Source: Punica granatum (Eukaryota > Streptophyta > Magnoliopsida > Myrtales > Lythraceae). Taken from it: DNA of 64,000 bases. Of the stretch, positions 23,654 to 36,022 are shown one piece after another; the first letter of the stretch is position 1; each line of letters begins with the position of its first letter. A model generated the notes under the pieces. The model was not told where the DNA came from, did not search any database, and saw only the letters and a list, made by a program, of their open reading frames with translations. The DNA lies in assembly GCF_007655135.1 (NCBI RefSeq), contig NC_045132.1, forward strand, positions 5,890,001-5,954,000, in the 5' to 3' direction. The translations under genes and the position numbers were made by a program.

Positions 23654-24367
23654 TCACGGCGATGTTCTTGATATTAGCGGATCTCTGATGATCATATATA
23701 TGTTGTCCTCCTCCAATAATGCACACCGGCAAATCGGGCAGGTGCAGCTCGTCTTGAACCACCGGACAATGCACCGGATGTGGAAGATGTGCTTGCAACG
23801 CGTCTCAACGAGCTTGCAGTCACTGGTCATGTAGTCCAGGCAGATCGGGCAAGTGTGGAGAGCCTCAGGATCAGCCACGTCCCCACTACCTTCTTTCGCA
23901 TGATTGGGGAGCATCGAGATCGCATCTGGCACAACATCGGTGATAACGTGGTCCAGGTTGGCCTCCACGGTGAACCAACCTCTGCCCTTGCAAAGCTCGG
24001 ATGTGCGCGAGGCTAACACTGTGATACGTTCAAGAAACTCCCGGCGCTTGTCGAGCGGGACCCCGTTAACAGCAAAGAGGTCACATAGGTCGGTTTGCCA
24101 TGAGTCTGATGAGGGAGCTCCGGCATCGAGGGCAGAGAGGGGTACAGAGTCGTGCTGCTCGTGCATGCAAACAGGAGCACGGAAGACTTCGTCAGGGCTG
24201 TGACGGTCGAAGACGTCAAGCCTGGGGTCTCGGAAAATCATACGCTGGACCCTACGAAACCAGATGGAGAGGGTCCAGTGATCACTAGCTCTGAAGCAGG
24301 GAGGCGAACCATCGGGACAGATAACCCTAGTAATCATCAACCAGCTCTCTGACCTCTCCTCTTCCAT
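23654..24367 (-). CDS. RING-H2 zinc finger protein, putative E3 ubiquitin ligase
   Basis: A 237-residue open frame, and the only member of the local family without a lesion. The ATG at 24367 is supported because MEEERSESW is shared with the copies at 9742 and 49389. Residues 1-60 hold a family-specific region with DHWTLSIWFRRVQRM. The C-terminal RING-H2 has all eight ligands in C3H2C3 order: C173, C176, C191, H193, H196, C199, C210, C213, with the usual tryptophan (W203) before the last pair. There is no signal peptide or membrane segment, so it is probably cytosolic or nuclear. RING-H2 proteins generally recruit an E2 enzyme to ubiquitinate substrates; the substrate here is unknown. The gene appears intronless. 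Expression is not shown, and it may be a recently preserved duplicate. The N-terminal region was not matched to any named domain. Confidence 0.8.
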   Translation of the reverse strand: MEEERSESWLMITRVICPDGSPPCFRASDHWTLSIWFRRVQRMIFRDPRLDVFDRHSPDEVFRAPVCMHEQHDSVPLSALDAGAPSSDSWQTDLCDLFAVNGVPLDKRREFLERITVLASRTSELCKGRGWFTVEANLDHVITDVVPDAISMLPNHAKEGSGDVADPEALHTCPICLDYMTSDCKLVETRCKHIFHIRCIVRWFKTSCTCPICRCALLEEDNIYMIIRDPLISRTSP

Positions 24368-24889
24368 TTATGATCGATTGGTTCGATACTGATACTAGTG
24401 AAGATGATCGAAGAAGAAGAACGAGCACAAAGTAAGGAAGAATTAGGAAGAACAAATGTTTGCTTCTGTGGGAGTACGATCGAGGAAAAACGTCTTCTTC
24501 TCTGTTAAATAGAAATATGTAGAGATGTTTTCTTAATCCGTAACAAAAATATTTTATATCCTGATGATTTGATATAGATAGATTCTACAATATTTATGAT
24601 GCTTGGTCTCGCCGGTGAAGATTTATCCGGTTTCGCATTTTAATCGAGCAAATTTCATGCACACCTCGATTATATGAATAACTAGATTGAGTCATAAATC
24701 CTTAAACAAAGTAAAACTGTTGCTATTTATGGACACTTGTCCAATTATCAGATTTACGCTTTCTTTTTTTTAAAAAAAAAATTCTCAAAAATACAATACC
24801 ACCCATCCCAAAAATGTTATTTATGATTTATGATTTTTGGTAAATTTTAAAAAATAAACATATTCTTTTCGGTGTGTGCTCCTTGATAT

Positions 24890-25590
24890 TCAAAAATCTA
24901 CTACATCCCATTAATTTAGGTTCGGACGAGGTCTAATATTCGAAAATACCATGAGTTCCCACATTTTCTTTTATATGATTTTTGATAAAAATATACACCT
25001 TCATAATATTGAAGATTGACCTCCTTATTTGTCCCTCCTAAGAACTCGTCCGGTCTTAACCTGAATTTTGTGCGTGTCCCTATTTACGGTGTATCTTTTA
25101 TTAATTTTCACATTTGTGGTGTTTTCTCTCTTTTATTTTATTTGATATTATTATGGTGAGTGTCTTCTTTTCTTTTTTGGTAAGAGCGAGTGTCTTCTCT
25201 TTAATTTGACATTGTTGCCAATATTTTTCATTCACTTAGTCTTCTCAATGTATTTTTCACCTCTGAAAAAGAAAAAAAAGGCTCAAATTGTAAGAGCAAA
25301 TTGATGAATTAAACTCAATAACGTCCAATGCTTCAATAAAACATTTTACATGATTTTATTATAGTTATATATTTATGATATATTATCGTAAACCAACTTG
25401 AATATATATCAAATTGTGCCATAAGTATTGAACATACTATATATATATATTCTTGATATCTAAGACATAATTTTACATGATAGATTTATGAATTAATATA
25501 TAATTTAATCTACTTAAAATATATTACAGCATTCATATAAATAATTGGCATATATTCCCACGGCATCACGCGAGGCGGGCCGCACTAGGA
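24890..25590. repeat. Block inverted relative to 1165-4140, without the MULE
   Basis: Matches 3935-4140 and 1165-1533 in reverse. At about 25200-25225 it runs through the point where the other copy carries the MULE, reading an AATTTGAC-type sequence without any inserted element. It therefore acts as a diverged empty site. No gene seen in the block. Confidence 0.75.
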
Positions 25591-26026
25591 ATGAATTATA
25601 ATAGATAGATAAGGAAACTGCTCATAAGAGGGTTAGGCCCGAATTGTGGATAAAATTCCACGTGATGTAGCCGTGATATTCTCTCTATCACTTTCACGGT
25701 GGTTTCGGTGTCTCTGGTCGTGGTTGTTAGATTAAAATCCACGAGGCGTAAATGTTGCACTCGTCATACTGTCTCCATCACCTTGGTGGTGGCTTCGGCG
25801 TCCCAGTGTCTCCGTGTCTTGGAACCGAAATTCTCCACCATATCAATCAAGGAATCCCACTACGGAAAATGCAGGTAACGAGCAATTATATCAACCCTCT
25901 TGAGGCACTTCCCCAAGTGCATGAATCTTTCTTCGGCTATTCCAGAATTTATGGTCTTCTCTCAAATAGTGCTGCAAGGAATATCAACAAAACTGATTGA
26001 TCAGAGGCATATAGCTGATTGATGTA
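25591..26026. other. Intergenic, nothing recognised
   Basis: Moderately GC-richer sequence with an 82-codon plus frame at 25752-26000 that I do not recognise. It contains two short similar stretches, about 25660-25735 and 25740-25800 (ACTGTCTCCATCACC and variants), which suggests an old local duplication. Confidence 0.4.
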
Positions 26027-26869
26027 CTAAAGCGATAACATTTTTTTCCTTCCAAAAAGCAACATAAAACTAAAAATAGATAATTGAATCAATGCCAAAA
26101 GAACATATATTATGAATCCAAAAAGGAAAACTGAAAGAAGAGAAAGGCACAAATAAATAGGGGTTACCCCGAGCCAGTTTCCGCCTGTAGTAAATCTGGT
26201 AGCACCAGACAATTGCTTCAATATATCCGAATAATTTTGAGGCTTGATAGTACCAAGCATAAAATTGATCTCAGCTTCTAAGACAGATGAGACATTTGTT
26301 AATCTCACCTCCTTTCCATTTATGATCCCTAGAGTCCGTAGCACTTGTAGTTTCAGAGCAGAGATTTCCGGTGTTTTATGTTTGTAGTTAGGGGCATTAG
26401 TAATACCATCGATCACCAACTCCTTCATCTTTGATGACTTCACCTGGATGTAATTAATAAAATCACAACACTTCAATTTCAAGAATTCAAGACTGGGACT
26501 GCCCGCGATGATTCTTTCCGATCTCCTCATCGTTTAGGAAAGGTGAGTGACAGATCCTTGATGCCACGGTCAAGTACAAAAATCGAAGCAAAGGCACGAG
26601 GCTGACTTCAATTGGATTCAAATCCAAATCATCAGCGCGAACGAAAGGACAACCATTCTATTGCTTGTGATGAATGAAGTGACATGAAATTATCCATAAA
26701 AGATTCAAAAAATGGTGCCTCCTGGTAGATTACCAGGTTGAGGTACCGGGTAGAAGCCCAAGTGTAGCGCTACCGCTTTGAGAGGATGCAGGTACGGCTA
26801 CTCCACTGGAAAGGAGGAGAAGATGCGATGAATGAGCTCATCGGGCAAGGAGCCCAGGGGATCCTCCAT
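26027..26869 (-). pseudogene. F-box/LRR (FBD-like) gene relic
   Basis: On the minus strand an ATG at 26869 opens with MEDPLGSLPDELIHRIFSSF, a clear F-box start. After PVE the frame fails and the expected CILSKRWRY track is read in another frame with TAG in place of the tryptophan codon. Further on, FMDNFMSLHSSQAIEWLSF and LNPIEVSLVPLLRFLYLTV are typical of the F-box/LRR family, again in shifted frames. One extra A near 26515 shifts the frame just before IIAGSPSLEFLKLKCC. The last 167 codons (26530-26027) are open and contain the LKLQVLRTLGI and RLTNVSSVLEAEINF motifs. At least two frameshifts and one nonsense codon make it non-functional. Such proteins normally act as SCF ubiquitin ligase adaptors. 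Confidence 0.85.
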
Positions 26870-26901
26870 CTTTTGCTGCTGCTGAAACCCTAAAACCAAT
26901 C

Positions 26902-26902
26902 A

Positions 26903-26941
<39 letters not shown>
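26902..26941. repeat. (ATT)n microsatellite
   Basis: About 12 uninterrupted ATT/TTA units lie directly upstream of the F-box relic's start codon, in what would have been its 5' leader. Confidence 0.9.
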
Positions 26942-26944
<3 letters not shown>

Positions 26945-27204
26945 GAATAGGATGCAAGCGGACTGATCTAAGAATATGATGAGAAGATAACAAACACTCA
27001 GATCCGTACAGAAGAGGAAGAAATGTGTACAGAAGAGGGAAGAAATCTGGCTTCAGATACTGTTACCTGAATGGCGTCCGATGACTCTCTCATCCACTGA
27101 GGCTCTGACCGTGAGTGTGTCTTAGAGAGGAGAATGCCTTTTATAACCTGTAAAAGTTATACTTTGCCCCCTGAAGCTTAGAACAACACTTTCACCCTCA
27201 ATTT

Positions 27205-30200
27205 TGTTGGGGAATTTCAAACTTCATTAATTTGAAGTTCTCCCACAATTATTATAATATTGGAAAAGTGGGGCAAATGTATAAATAATAAAAGTTATGG
27301 TATCAAGTTGTGAGAGATTAATTTTTTATAACAAAATATGTCCGAAAAGACGGCTTGTTAACTGCTTATATCATTTCAAACATAAAGTCATCTCTCTTCA
27401 ACCGAAAGCACATTTGGCTTTGATGAGACGCAACGTGTCTAATAAATAGTTATTTTCCACATCAAATGGTATGAATGAAATTAGAAATGCTCTTGCCTCC
27501 CCTCTCTCTCCCGTCTTTCTCATGCCGCTCTCCTTCTCGGTTTGTTGCATAATACTTAGAATGTTCTGTAATCCTGCAAACACCTACAAGTACTCAAGGG
27601 ATCGATTTCGTCAGTGCAAGATACAATCGGTCATTGACTTCTTTGTATCCTGGAGGTTTATTCGCGGAGATCCGAATTGCACACTATATATTGGTGGGGA
27701 CGAATAAAGCCTTAAGGAAAGTGATTATAAGCCTACAAGTCATCTCTTCTGTTTGTTTGTTTTCACCAGCCCCAAGATCCTGCACCAACAGTTTTAAGGC
27801 TTTATTTGATCTTTTGGCGAAATTGGCGTTCACCTAGGGAGATGGCTACGGAGTTCGTCAAGTTAGAGCGTCCTACAATATGTAAGTGAGTTAAGGAAAA
27901 TCGTGCAAGAATATGAAGTACATGATTCCAACTAGAAATCTTGTGAAATTCTTTTCGTCAACAAAAGGTACCCACTATTTATCTTATATTGTGTGAATCG
28001 TCATCGAAAGACTCATGTCGAGATCGCATTGTTCAGACAATGATATAAGAGCCACAAGATTGGTTTTGGGAATGAGCAGTCAATTGGCTATTTCCCACAC
28101 GTTGATAACTAGAAGATCAAGCGCCCCCATTTCGAGAGCCACATCGTTGGCACCGTTTGTGGGAACCGAATGAAAAGTTGTGATCCCAATTTTGTAATGT
28201 TCTGGCATGGACATTGTGACTATCTATCCAGTGGAACTTTGAATGGCGGTGGAATGGTGATTTTCCACAAAAGGGACTAACCATCACTGCCAGCACTAGA
28301 AGAGCACAAAACCAGTCACACTAAAATCAACTATGTGAGCACAAACATTAATCGAAGAATCTTCGAGCGTCCGTATTTTTATAAGGAGTTCCACTCTGGT
28401 CAAGTATTGAGCAGTCATAAGAAAACAATAGTTGACTTCGATGAACGAGATTAATCTTGGCACGACATGTTCTTGCATCGGTGTATGACAGCATGAGACG
28501 TGTGGAGACTATGTGGAAGGCCGTGATTTCGACTTTATCACTCATTGCAATGCATGGGATAGTTGCATTACAAATAGATAAATAAATCTCTAGGTTCTTT
28601 CTTTGTGATACATATGCATGAAAGATGACAATTGTTATGAAAGTTAATTTTGGTGCCTGTTCGATTATAAGATATGTGTTCATGTGATTTTAAATTGATC
28701 AAATTACAAAAGGCAGGTTTCCATTGCATGAAGAATTATTAAAAAAAAATCGGAATTGAGTGTCGTGATTTATTTTTAATGTCATGTGTTGCACACATAA
28801 ATACTCGTACGTATATATAAATTTTGCTCAATCTAAATTAATTGGTGATGACCGACTTTTACTCAAAGAGATGATTAGAAATCTAGCACTTACGTCGATT
28901 TTCTAGTGAATGTTAAATTATTATTAATTGATTTGGGAACTGTAGCAAAGTAAGTTATTCTACATATTGTGCTAGTTGTTGTTTCTTTTGTGCATTTTTC
29001 CATTGCTTGTATGCAAAAGTTTGTTAGAATTTCAACCAAAAGTATTACCGAGGACTTAAATTAGGTTGAGAAATTACAATGTATGGCATCAAAAATTCAA
29101 TATCTCCTAATGAAGCAAGACAAGCTTAAGGACGCTATTACAAAATGTACACACAGTAAAGTGGTGTAGTATAATGCTAAGTATGTTGTGTTAATCGAAA
29201 TGATTAATGGAATTGCGTGTACAAAAAATTTCCAAGTGAGGAAGGAATTGTTATATTTATATATTGGCAATATTTTATGGTGAGACTAATGTAAGTTTGA
29301 GAATCAAGGCTCTCACAAAATAAATGGTTTGGTTAGTACATGGTCTCCTTAAATATTGGTTTAAGGCATATTATGCCAGGCCACTCATTCTTAATTGAGC
29401 GACAATAATTGAATTTCTCGATCGAGGTAATATATGATCGATATGTTAATCGGAGGACTTGCAAGCGACTCAATTCAAAGAATTTTAAAGGGGATGGGGT
29501 TAAGCCCATATTTTAAAATCATCAATGATGGCATCTCGACTTAACGTTCGGTACAACACTAAGTACTGAGTTCAATGTGGTAAAACCTATCATATAGATG
29601 ATTGTAAGCACTATACTATTTTGAAAGATATCTATCCCAAGTAAAGTGCTTGAATTTTCCATAATGAAAAGAGAAGGTTGAACAAAATGCTCTTAATGGA
29701 CCTATAACATACTTTTGTTGGAGTGTGTTAATTACAGGGCACTTCCGATAGATATACCTATGTAAATGTGAAGTTGTGCCGCTTCTTGAAGTTGGGCCTG
29801 GCTCTCGAACACTTACAAAAAGGATACAGACACAGGCCTTTAAAGTGTCAATATAATTCTGAGCACTTGGAGGTGTAGTAATCTTATGTGATTGATTGCG
29901 GGACTAGTCAGAAAGGATTGTTGGCTCAAAGCTTGCCTACCATGCAATTCAAATTAGTTCGCGCATGAATTCACTAAGTGGAGGTTCAATTGAAAGACAC
30001 CTGTCATTTATGCATGAGATTCCAGGATTATAGAAGGTTTGAAAATGGTGGGGGATTGTTGGGGAATTTTCAAACCTCATTAATTTGAAGTTGGCCCACA
30101 ATTATTATAATATTAGAAAAGTGGGGTATATTTGTAAGTTATAAAAGTTATGGTACCAAGTTGTGAGATATGAATTTTTATAACAAAATGTGTCTGAAAT

Positions 30201-30360
30201 TATATTCACTTTTGCCTTAGAATTTTTATATTTTATTTCGAACTTCCGTTTGAGAGTTTTTGGCTTCTCTTGTGGTTCCATAATGAACTAGCTCAATAAG
30301 ATAAGAACTTGCAAGGTCTCATTTAACGCAGAATTAATCTAGACTGTGAACTGTACAAGT
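27205..30360 (+). mobile_element. Degenerate LTR retrotransposon relic
   Basis: Two direct repeats begin TGTTGGGGAATTT at 27205 and 30058 and stay alike for about 150 bp. The second is immediately preceded by a purine tract (GGTGGGGGAT), as expected for the plus-strand primer before a 3' LTR. A sequence resembling the initiator tRNA-Met primer site (TGATATAAGAGCC) lies at 28041, which would make the 5' LTR about 27205-28038. The 2-kb interior has no readable gag or pol. The 3' LTR is truncated or diverged after about 30200, and no target duplication was found, so the right limit is approximate. Confidence 0.55.
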
Positions 30361-31300
30361 CCATCTAAGTCTAATTTAGCATTGAATTTGGGTCATTTTC
30401 GTCTCATGAAATGCTTTTTGAACTACACCATTCTACTTTCAGGTCTATTACATTGTTTCAATTCCATCAAAAACACTAACCTCAAACTAAGTTGGCTCGA
30501 CGGTGGACCTTCCCTGCATACGTGGACGCGACATGTAGACAAGATAACAATAAAAGAATAAATATGTGCTAGATTTGAAAGGAGAATGGTAATTTTTATT
30601 ATGCCGTGTTGATTTCAAAAAACGTGCTAGTAGATGAAAAATGGCCCAGATTTCGTGATACTGGTTGTTATTTTTGCATATGAAAATGTAGAAGAGTACC
30701 TTCAAATTTTTTTTTTTTTAAATAAACGGAATCAAGGGGAGAGAAAATTTTCTTTACATGCTTCAACCCGATGATTCCATGAACTTCTGAGTGAGAAGCG
30801 AGTGATTCATGAAGAGATAAGAGAATGAATTATGAATTTATAAGATGGAAAGCTGTGAACTAAATTTCCATTCACTTTTTTTCTGTGAACTAAATTTCCA
30901 TTCCCTTTAGACAAGGGCATAAAAGAACTGTCACAAATCTGCACCACAGCATGGAGGACATCACTGATAGACCACAATAGATGTTCATTTAATCTTTTCC
31001 TAAGATCCACGACGTTGGATCCTTACCTCACTATACTGAGAGGTGGTTCGATACTCATCGGTTTCATCAATTGATCGAACTGTTAAGAGTTTCCGGCCAG
31101 ATTTCTTTCTTCCCATAGGCCAAAAAGAAGAAAATGGCAAAAAACAGACTACCGACAATCAGAATTAGCCAAAGAACAGAACCAGTGATATATTATTGCA
31201 TTCAGAGACAGACACATAAATTCAAGTGGGTGAGTGATGAACTAATGAACGTTCCCATGTATAAGTCCTAAACGTCCAAGCTGCCGCTGCTTAAGCTACC
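30361..31300. other. Intergenic, nothing firm
   Basis: No supported gene. A minus-strand frame around 31170-31060 reads a hydrophobic stretch (LILIVGSLFFAIFFFLAYGKK), resembling the end of a membrane protein. It lacks a start and any further exon I can identify, and lies in what would be the 3' flank of the F-box gene. Confidence 0.4.
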
Positions 31301-31309
31301 CAAAAGTAT

Positions 31310-32471
31310 TCACCAAGCCTTCAGTGGCGTTGGGTTGTCTACGTAATCACTGACATAAACTTGATCGATCTCGAACAAGCCCCTTGGAATCGAGATGGGA
31401 GGCTGAGCTAATTTCCAGAACACATCATTCTTGGCATCATAGAAGAAGAAAGAGTAAGAGATGTCAGGAATATTCGGATTCCATATGAAAGCCAGTAATT
31501 CACCATTACGGAGGCTGCCCATGAGGTAGAAGAGCCCGTGCCTCGGTAAGACCTCCCTTGACGGCAAAGCAATTTTTCTCCAAGTCCAATCGCCAAAGAC
31601 CCCCTCCATAAACGCTAAGTAAAAACTATCTAATGTATCACGACTTCCCAAAGTATACGGGCAATAGACATCAGCTATGCACCCGTCGAAGTATTCGACC
31701 CTGACTGCTATAGATGTCCGGAAGTGCGCATATGTCAAAGATCTCAGCATGGACGTGAATGCCACCAAGACTATGGTCAGCGTAGATCCAACGTAAAAAA
31801 TGGCCCTGCTGTACAGGACGCCATTAACGCAGACCTCTTCTCCAAACCGTTCATGGCAATCGTTGTGTTTTATTTTCCTCCATCTACTCGCGCCCAGAAT
31901 GAATATGTGGTGCTCTACTACACCGCCATCCACATTGGAATACTTGAGCGACCAGAGGACCTTGTGTTGGTTCTTAATAGGATCAAAGCACAGGGACGTT
32001 CGTTGGATGTGTAAATGTGGTTCACGTGACAATTTAGGAAGCATTATATGCTCTTTGGTGGTCGGATTGCAGACCTCGGCACGATCCTGCTAATCAAGGC
32101 ATATGAGTCCACTGACTGAATTTGAGATGCAGCCAGGGCTCGAAGGTGGTTTTGGCAATGTCAAAGCGATTGGTTGCAAGCAGATCTATGTTGCTGTTGA
32201 CTGAAGACAGCTGCAGTTGGATAACCGATTCGCAAGGAATCGTTGCAAGCATCATAAGATAGGATTGCCAATGAGCCCAGCGGGACGATTCAAACAGATG
32301 GCTCGATATGAGGGATAACCATGTGGTGGACATGCACCGGAATCTACACAAAGATTTTTTCGGCAGTCTCTTCAGTATCTCGATCAGGACATCTTCCGGG
32401 ATGTGGCTACGGCCTGCACCAACGCTTATTCCGATCGTCTCCTTTCCGGTGCCTTTGCTTCCCTTCTCCAT
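31310..32471 (-). pseudogene. F-box protein gene with one frameshift
   Basis: The first frame (32471-32094, 125 codons) has an F-box at about residues 24-60 ([20 protein letters not shown]). It ends at a TGA right after a hydrophilic segment. The second frame (32044-31310, 244 codons) carries the F-box-associated interaction region; its start is preceded in the same frame by RAEVCNPTTKEHIMLP, the usual family motif. The two frames differ by one base, with the break at about 32090-32098. Total length, about 385 residues, is normal for intronless F-box genes with an F-box-associated domain. It is either a recent pseudogene or a sequence error. If intact it would be a substrate receptor for an SCF ubiquitin ligase. 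Confidence 0.75.
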
Positions 32472-32479
32472 CTTTTTAT

Positions 32480-32839
32480 TTTTTTTCCCTTCCCCTTTAA
32501 GTTGTCATGAGGGATTCAATCAATACTCATAGATAGTTGGTGTATTTCCAAATTTAATCTGTAACCAATTTATTAATTTATCATAGCAGAGATATTCTTT
32601 CTCTTTTTGGTTAAAAAAGTTATCTGTAATTGTGGTCTCATTATATACCCAGTAGACAACTGACGGCAGTTGCTGAGTTGGAAATTCTTTTTTGCTCAAT
32701 AAGTTAAGAATTATATTGTGTTTTTAATATAGATACGGGAATTGTTAGAGAATATATATCACACTGTACCAAGAGAAATATTAATTAGAAGAAATAAAAT
32801 CAAACCGAATCTGTTAATTGAGTTGTTAAAGATATATTC

Positions 32840-32875
<36 letters not shown>

Positions 32876-34026
32876 TTATTTATTTTATTCAGCAGCAGTT
32901 TTCAAGGGTATCTGAGGACCAAGGTCATCAGGTAAGCGGAGGATATTGCGTAGAATTTTTATTTGCCATGAATTTTAGTATATTCTATCATCTCGTTTAA
33001 TTATAAACTAGTCACTTTCCCTCGCATTGCGCGGGATTTATATTCATGATAAAAATTAGTATATTTATTTATTCAATTTTTTTGTTCTTAAAAATAAGTA
33101 CATATTTTTTTGGATAATTAAATAATTTATTTTATATAATAAAATTTAATCTCCTCTTAATATAATATTTTAAGTTCATGAGCTATTCCTTTTTTTTGGC
33201 TAGGTAAAAGAAATATTCAAATGAGTTTATTCCTACTATAATTTATTTTCTCGCCGACCATTAAAGTATTTTATTTATATGAAAGTATCACAGTGTATAA
33301 TATTTATAAAAAGAAGGTAAAATTAAGTAGTAAAAGTTATATTAAAAAAGACTTAATTCTTAAAGTAGAAATAAAAAATATTTCATTATTCTGTGATCAT
33401 TTTACATCTTTTGGAGATAGTGAAAAACTTCTAGATTTTAATATTATAATTTAACCAATAAATATTTACTTATTACTTTTATTAGTTTTTTATAAATTAT
33501 TTTATTAAATTAAAATAGTTTGCCATTACATGAATGATTGTATGGCTTGGACGACATTTTTATTAAAGTGCTTTAATTTGAAAAACCTACATTGTTATTA
33601 TTTATTTCTAAATTTCTCTGTAACAAATTTTGAAATAAAGTTTCAAGCCATGAGAAGCCGAGTATTAGAATTTTTAACAAATTTTAAGCGATGACCTTAA
33701 TCCTTCCACATCATCTCGCCATAATATATTATATATAGATTATTCCAATTAACTATCAATAAGGTTTCATTAAATGAAATTTTAAAAAAATTTAGATTTT
33801 GTTTTTCATTTTTAGAAATACTAATTGATAATCGATAAAATTTAAATCCTATAAGAACTAAAAATTACTATTAGATAAAAAAATTGTATTTTAATCATGT
33901 CCAATTTATTTCTTGAAATTAAAAAATCGTACTATTAGTTAATGCATATTTCTGATTAATTAATTAAGTTCAAAGTATATGTCAATATTTTGACTTCAGA
34001 TGTATTAATTTATCGTCATTTGAATA
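32480..34026. other. AT-rich intergenic with (TA)n run
   Basis: No gene. A (TA)n microsatellite occupies about 32845-32871. The rest is AT-rich sequence without recognisable element ends. Confidence 0.5.
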
Positions 34027-34037
34027 TGAAACTTTTT

Positions 34038-35061
34038 GGGAAAATGACACTATTGGTCCTATTTGTTTGCCAACTTTTGACTTTGAGTCTTAAATGTTTC
34101 AGTTTGAAAAAACAAGTCCTAAAAGTTTTGAAAAATTGTCACATTTGGTCCTATCCGTTACCACCGTTAACGGAGTTGCCAGCAAGGCTAACAGACCCTC
34201 TAGCTGGCCGTTAAGTGCTGACGTGGCGCAATGGCCCGACTCCACCCGTGCGGGCGGCCCGAATTCTGAAAGACCCGGCTTCAATTTCAACCCGGCTTCA
34301 ATTTCAACCCGGCTTCAACTTCAATTGCTACCCGAGTAAAATCCCCAAATTTTCAAAATCGCAACCCTAATCGAGCTGAAATCGTGCTCTTCCTTCGTCC
34401 CTCCTGAAATCGACCCGTTCCCTTTCCTACCTCCCTCCTGAAATCGAGCATCCTGAAATCGATTCTTCCTCCGAGCAGCTCGTCCCTTTCCTCCGTCCCG
34501 AAATCGAGCAGCTCGTCCCCTTTCCTGAACCGCGAATCCCCTCAGCTTGTCCCTTTCCTCCAGTTCTACAGATTGCCTTTCAGTATACGGTCGTTCCTCA
34601 TGAAGAACTTTTGGAGCAGGAAAAGATTTCTGACAATAGGTACAATCAATCACCTTAAACATAGTTATATAGAGGCCAGGTTAGACTTGCGGACCTTGTG
34701 TTGTACTTTCAGCATCACTTACGAGTTAAAGCTCAGGTCCATGTACTTTTTCAAGAGATTTGGATGGGACAGTTCGTGCGAATTCAGTCTTGATGACTTA
34801 AAAATTGGTCAAGGTTCCATTCATGAAAAGAATCTTTATTCTATAGCTACCTTGAACTGCTGAATACTTGATACTGTTAATTGTGTTGATAGTAATTTGG
34901 TGGAGGTGTTAATCTTATTCAACAATCCTCATTAAACTTAAGGAACAACAAGCTAGGTCTGCTGCTATCTGGTTGTTGCTTGTGCATCCTTGCTTCTCCT
35001 CCCTCTCCATCAAATTTACAGTTGATTTTGACTTTTATGGATTTTCAAGTCATACAAGCGT
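34038..35061. repeat. Left inverted arm of the 3.6-kb MULE
   Basis: Pairs with 36651-37659. Inside it, 34573-34641 reads QIAFQYTVVPHEELLEQEK between an AG acceptor-like site (TTCTACAG) and a GT donor-like site (AATAGgtac), so it looks like a captured exon. A second frame ending at 34863 (RFGWDSSCEFSLDDLKIGQG) is also kept in the right arm. I do not recognise the donor gene. Confidence 0.8.
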
Positions 35062-35643
35062 CCTTGGAGGAAGGGGTTCAAGAAGGGAGGAGAAGAGACG
35101 ATCTGCAAGAAAGGAGTGCTCATCCTCTTTCTTCCCCTCTCCAACGTCTTCATACATATATATATATATATATATGCGTGTCTGATGGTAATATATACAT
35201 ATATAGAAAGACACAGAGAGTGAAGTTGTTGTGTTGAGAGAAGTGACAAAAGTCAGCTTCTCCATTGATAGGGTTCCAGAGGTCATTTGTAGTTCTCAGA
35301 GGGTTTTCCATCCTTTCTTTTGTGCTCTTGCGATGTTGTAAGCTCTGCAACAAACTTTCTTGTTTATATAATTGAACAATCTCTGTTCGATTTGTGTTGG
35401 CTAATTTTCTCTCTTCTCCCAGCGATGCATTTACGGCTTTTGGCATATTTTTGGGGATTCAAGGACGTTCGATTCGAGAATCAGTCTGGTGATACATAAT
35501 GCCTGCAGCAGATTATGACCTGACAACACGAGTTTTACCCCCTCACTGCCTGGTTATTCATGTCTACATTATGAGAGTACATTCTCACTTTAAAAGAGTG
35601 TTGCATCCATGCCGTCACAATCAGCAAACACAAACTGTGGCTT

Positions 35644-35910
35644 CTATCGATTCTCTGCAGGATTGACACAATAAGCTTCTAGGATGACAAATAAATGGTC
35701 AGCACTTTCTCGGGATGCCCCAAATAAATGACGGATGGCAAGTCCTTGTGTGGTTCCTATTTCAGTCGGAACTTGGACGAGTCGATCTGCCTCTATCTTG
35801 CTTCTTACTGCTATAACCGCAGTTAATCCAATTATTGTATCCTTGGTCGAATCTTTTTTATGGCTCGATAGATAATTTAATAGGCCAATGGTTATTTGCC
35901 TTTTCTCCAT
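35644..35910 (-). other. Unrecognised 88-codon frame in MULE loop
   Basis: Open frame with ordinary amino-acid composition (for example IGLTAVIAVRSKIEADRLVQ) and no low complexity. It may be part of a captured host gene. It runs on past its stop with a protein-like reading, but I cannot name a family. Evidence for a gene is weak. Confidence 0.3.
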
Positions 35911-36022
35911 GGTACGGTTAACAACATATTAACTAGCCAATTATGATAAACTATTTGCCTGTGCTCCATGGTACGGTTAACAACATATTAACTAGCCAAT
36001 TATGATAAACTGTTTGCAGTTT
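35905..36022. repeat. 59-bp tandem duplication in MULE loop
   Basis: Two adjacent 59-bp units start CTCCATGGTACGG at 35905 and 35964 and are nearly identical, which points to a recent duplication. The stop-free reading at 35910 begins at the first unit's ATG on the minus strand. Confidence 0.9.

Noticed and set aside
28348..28683. 111-codon minus frame
   Set aside because: It lies inside the degenerate LTR-element relic, has no recognisable domain and no start context.
35016..35286. Frames around Tyr-Ile repeats at 35016-35286
   Set aside because: They are translations of a (TA)n microsatellite near 35156-35176.
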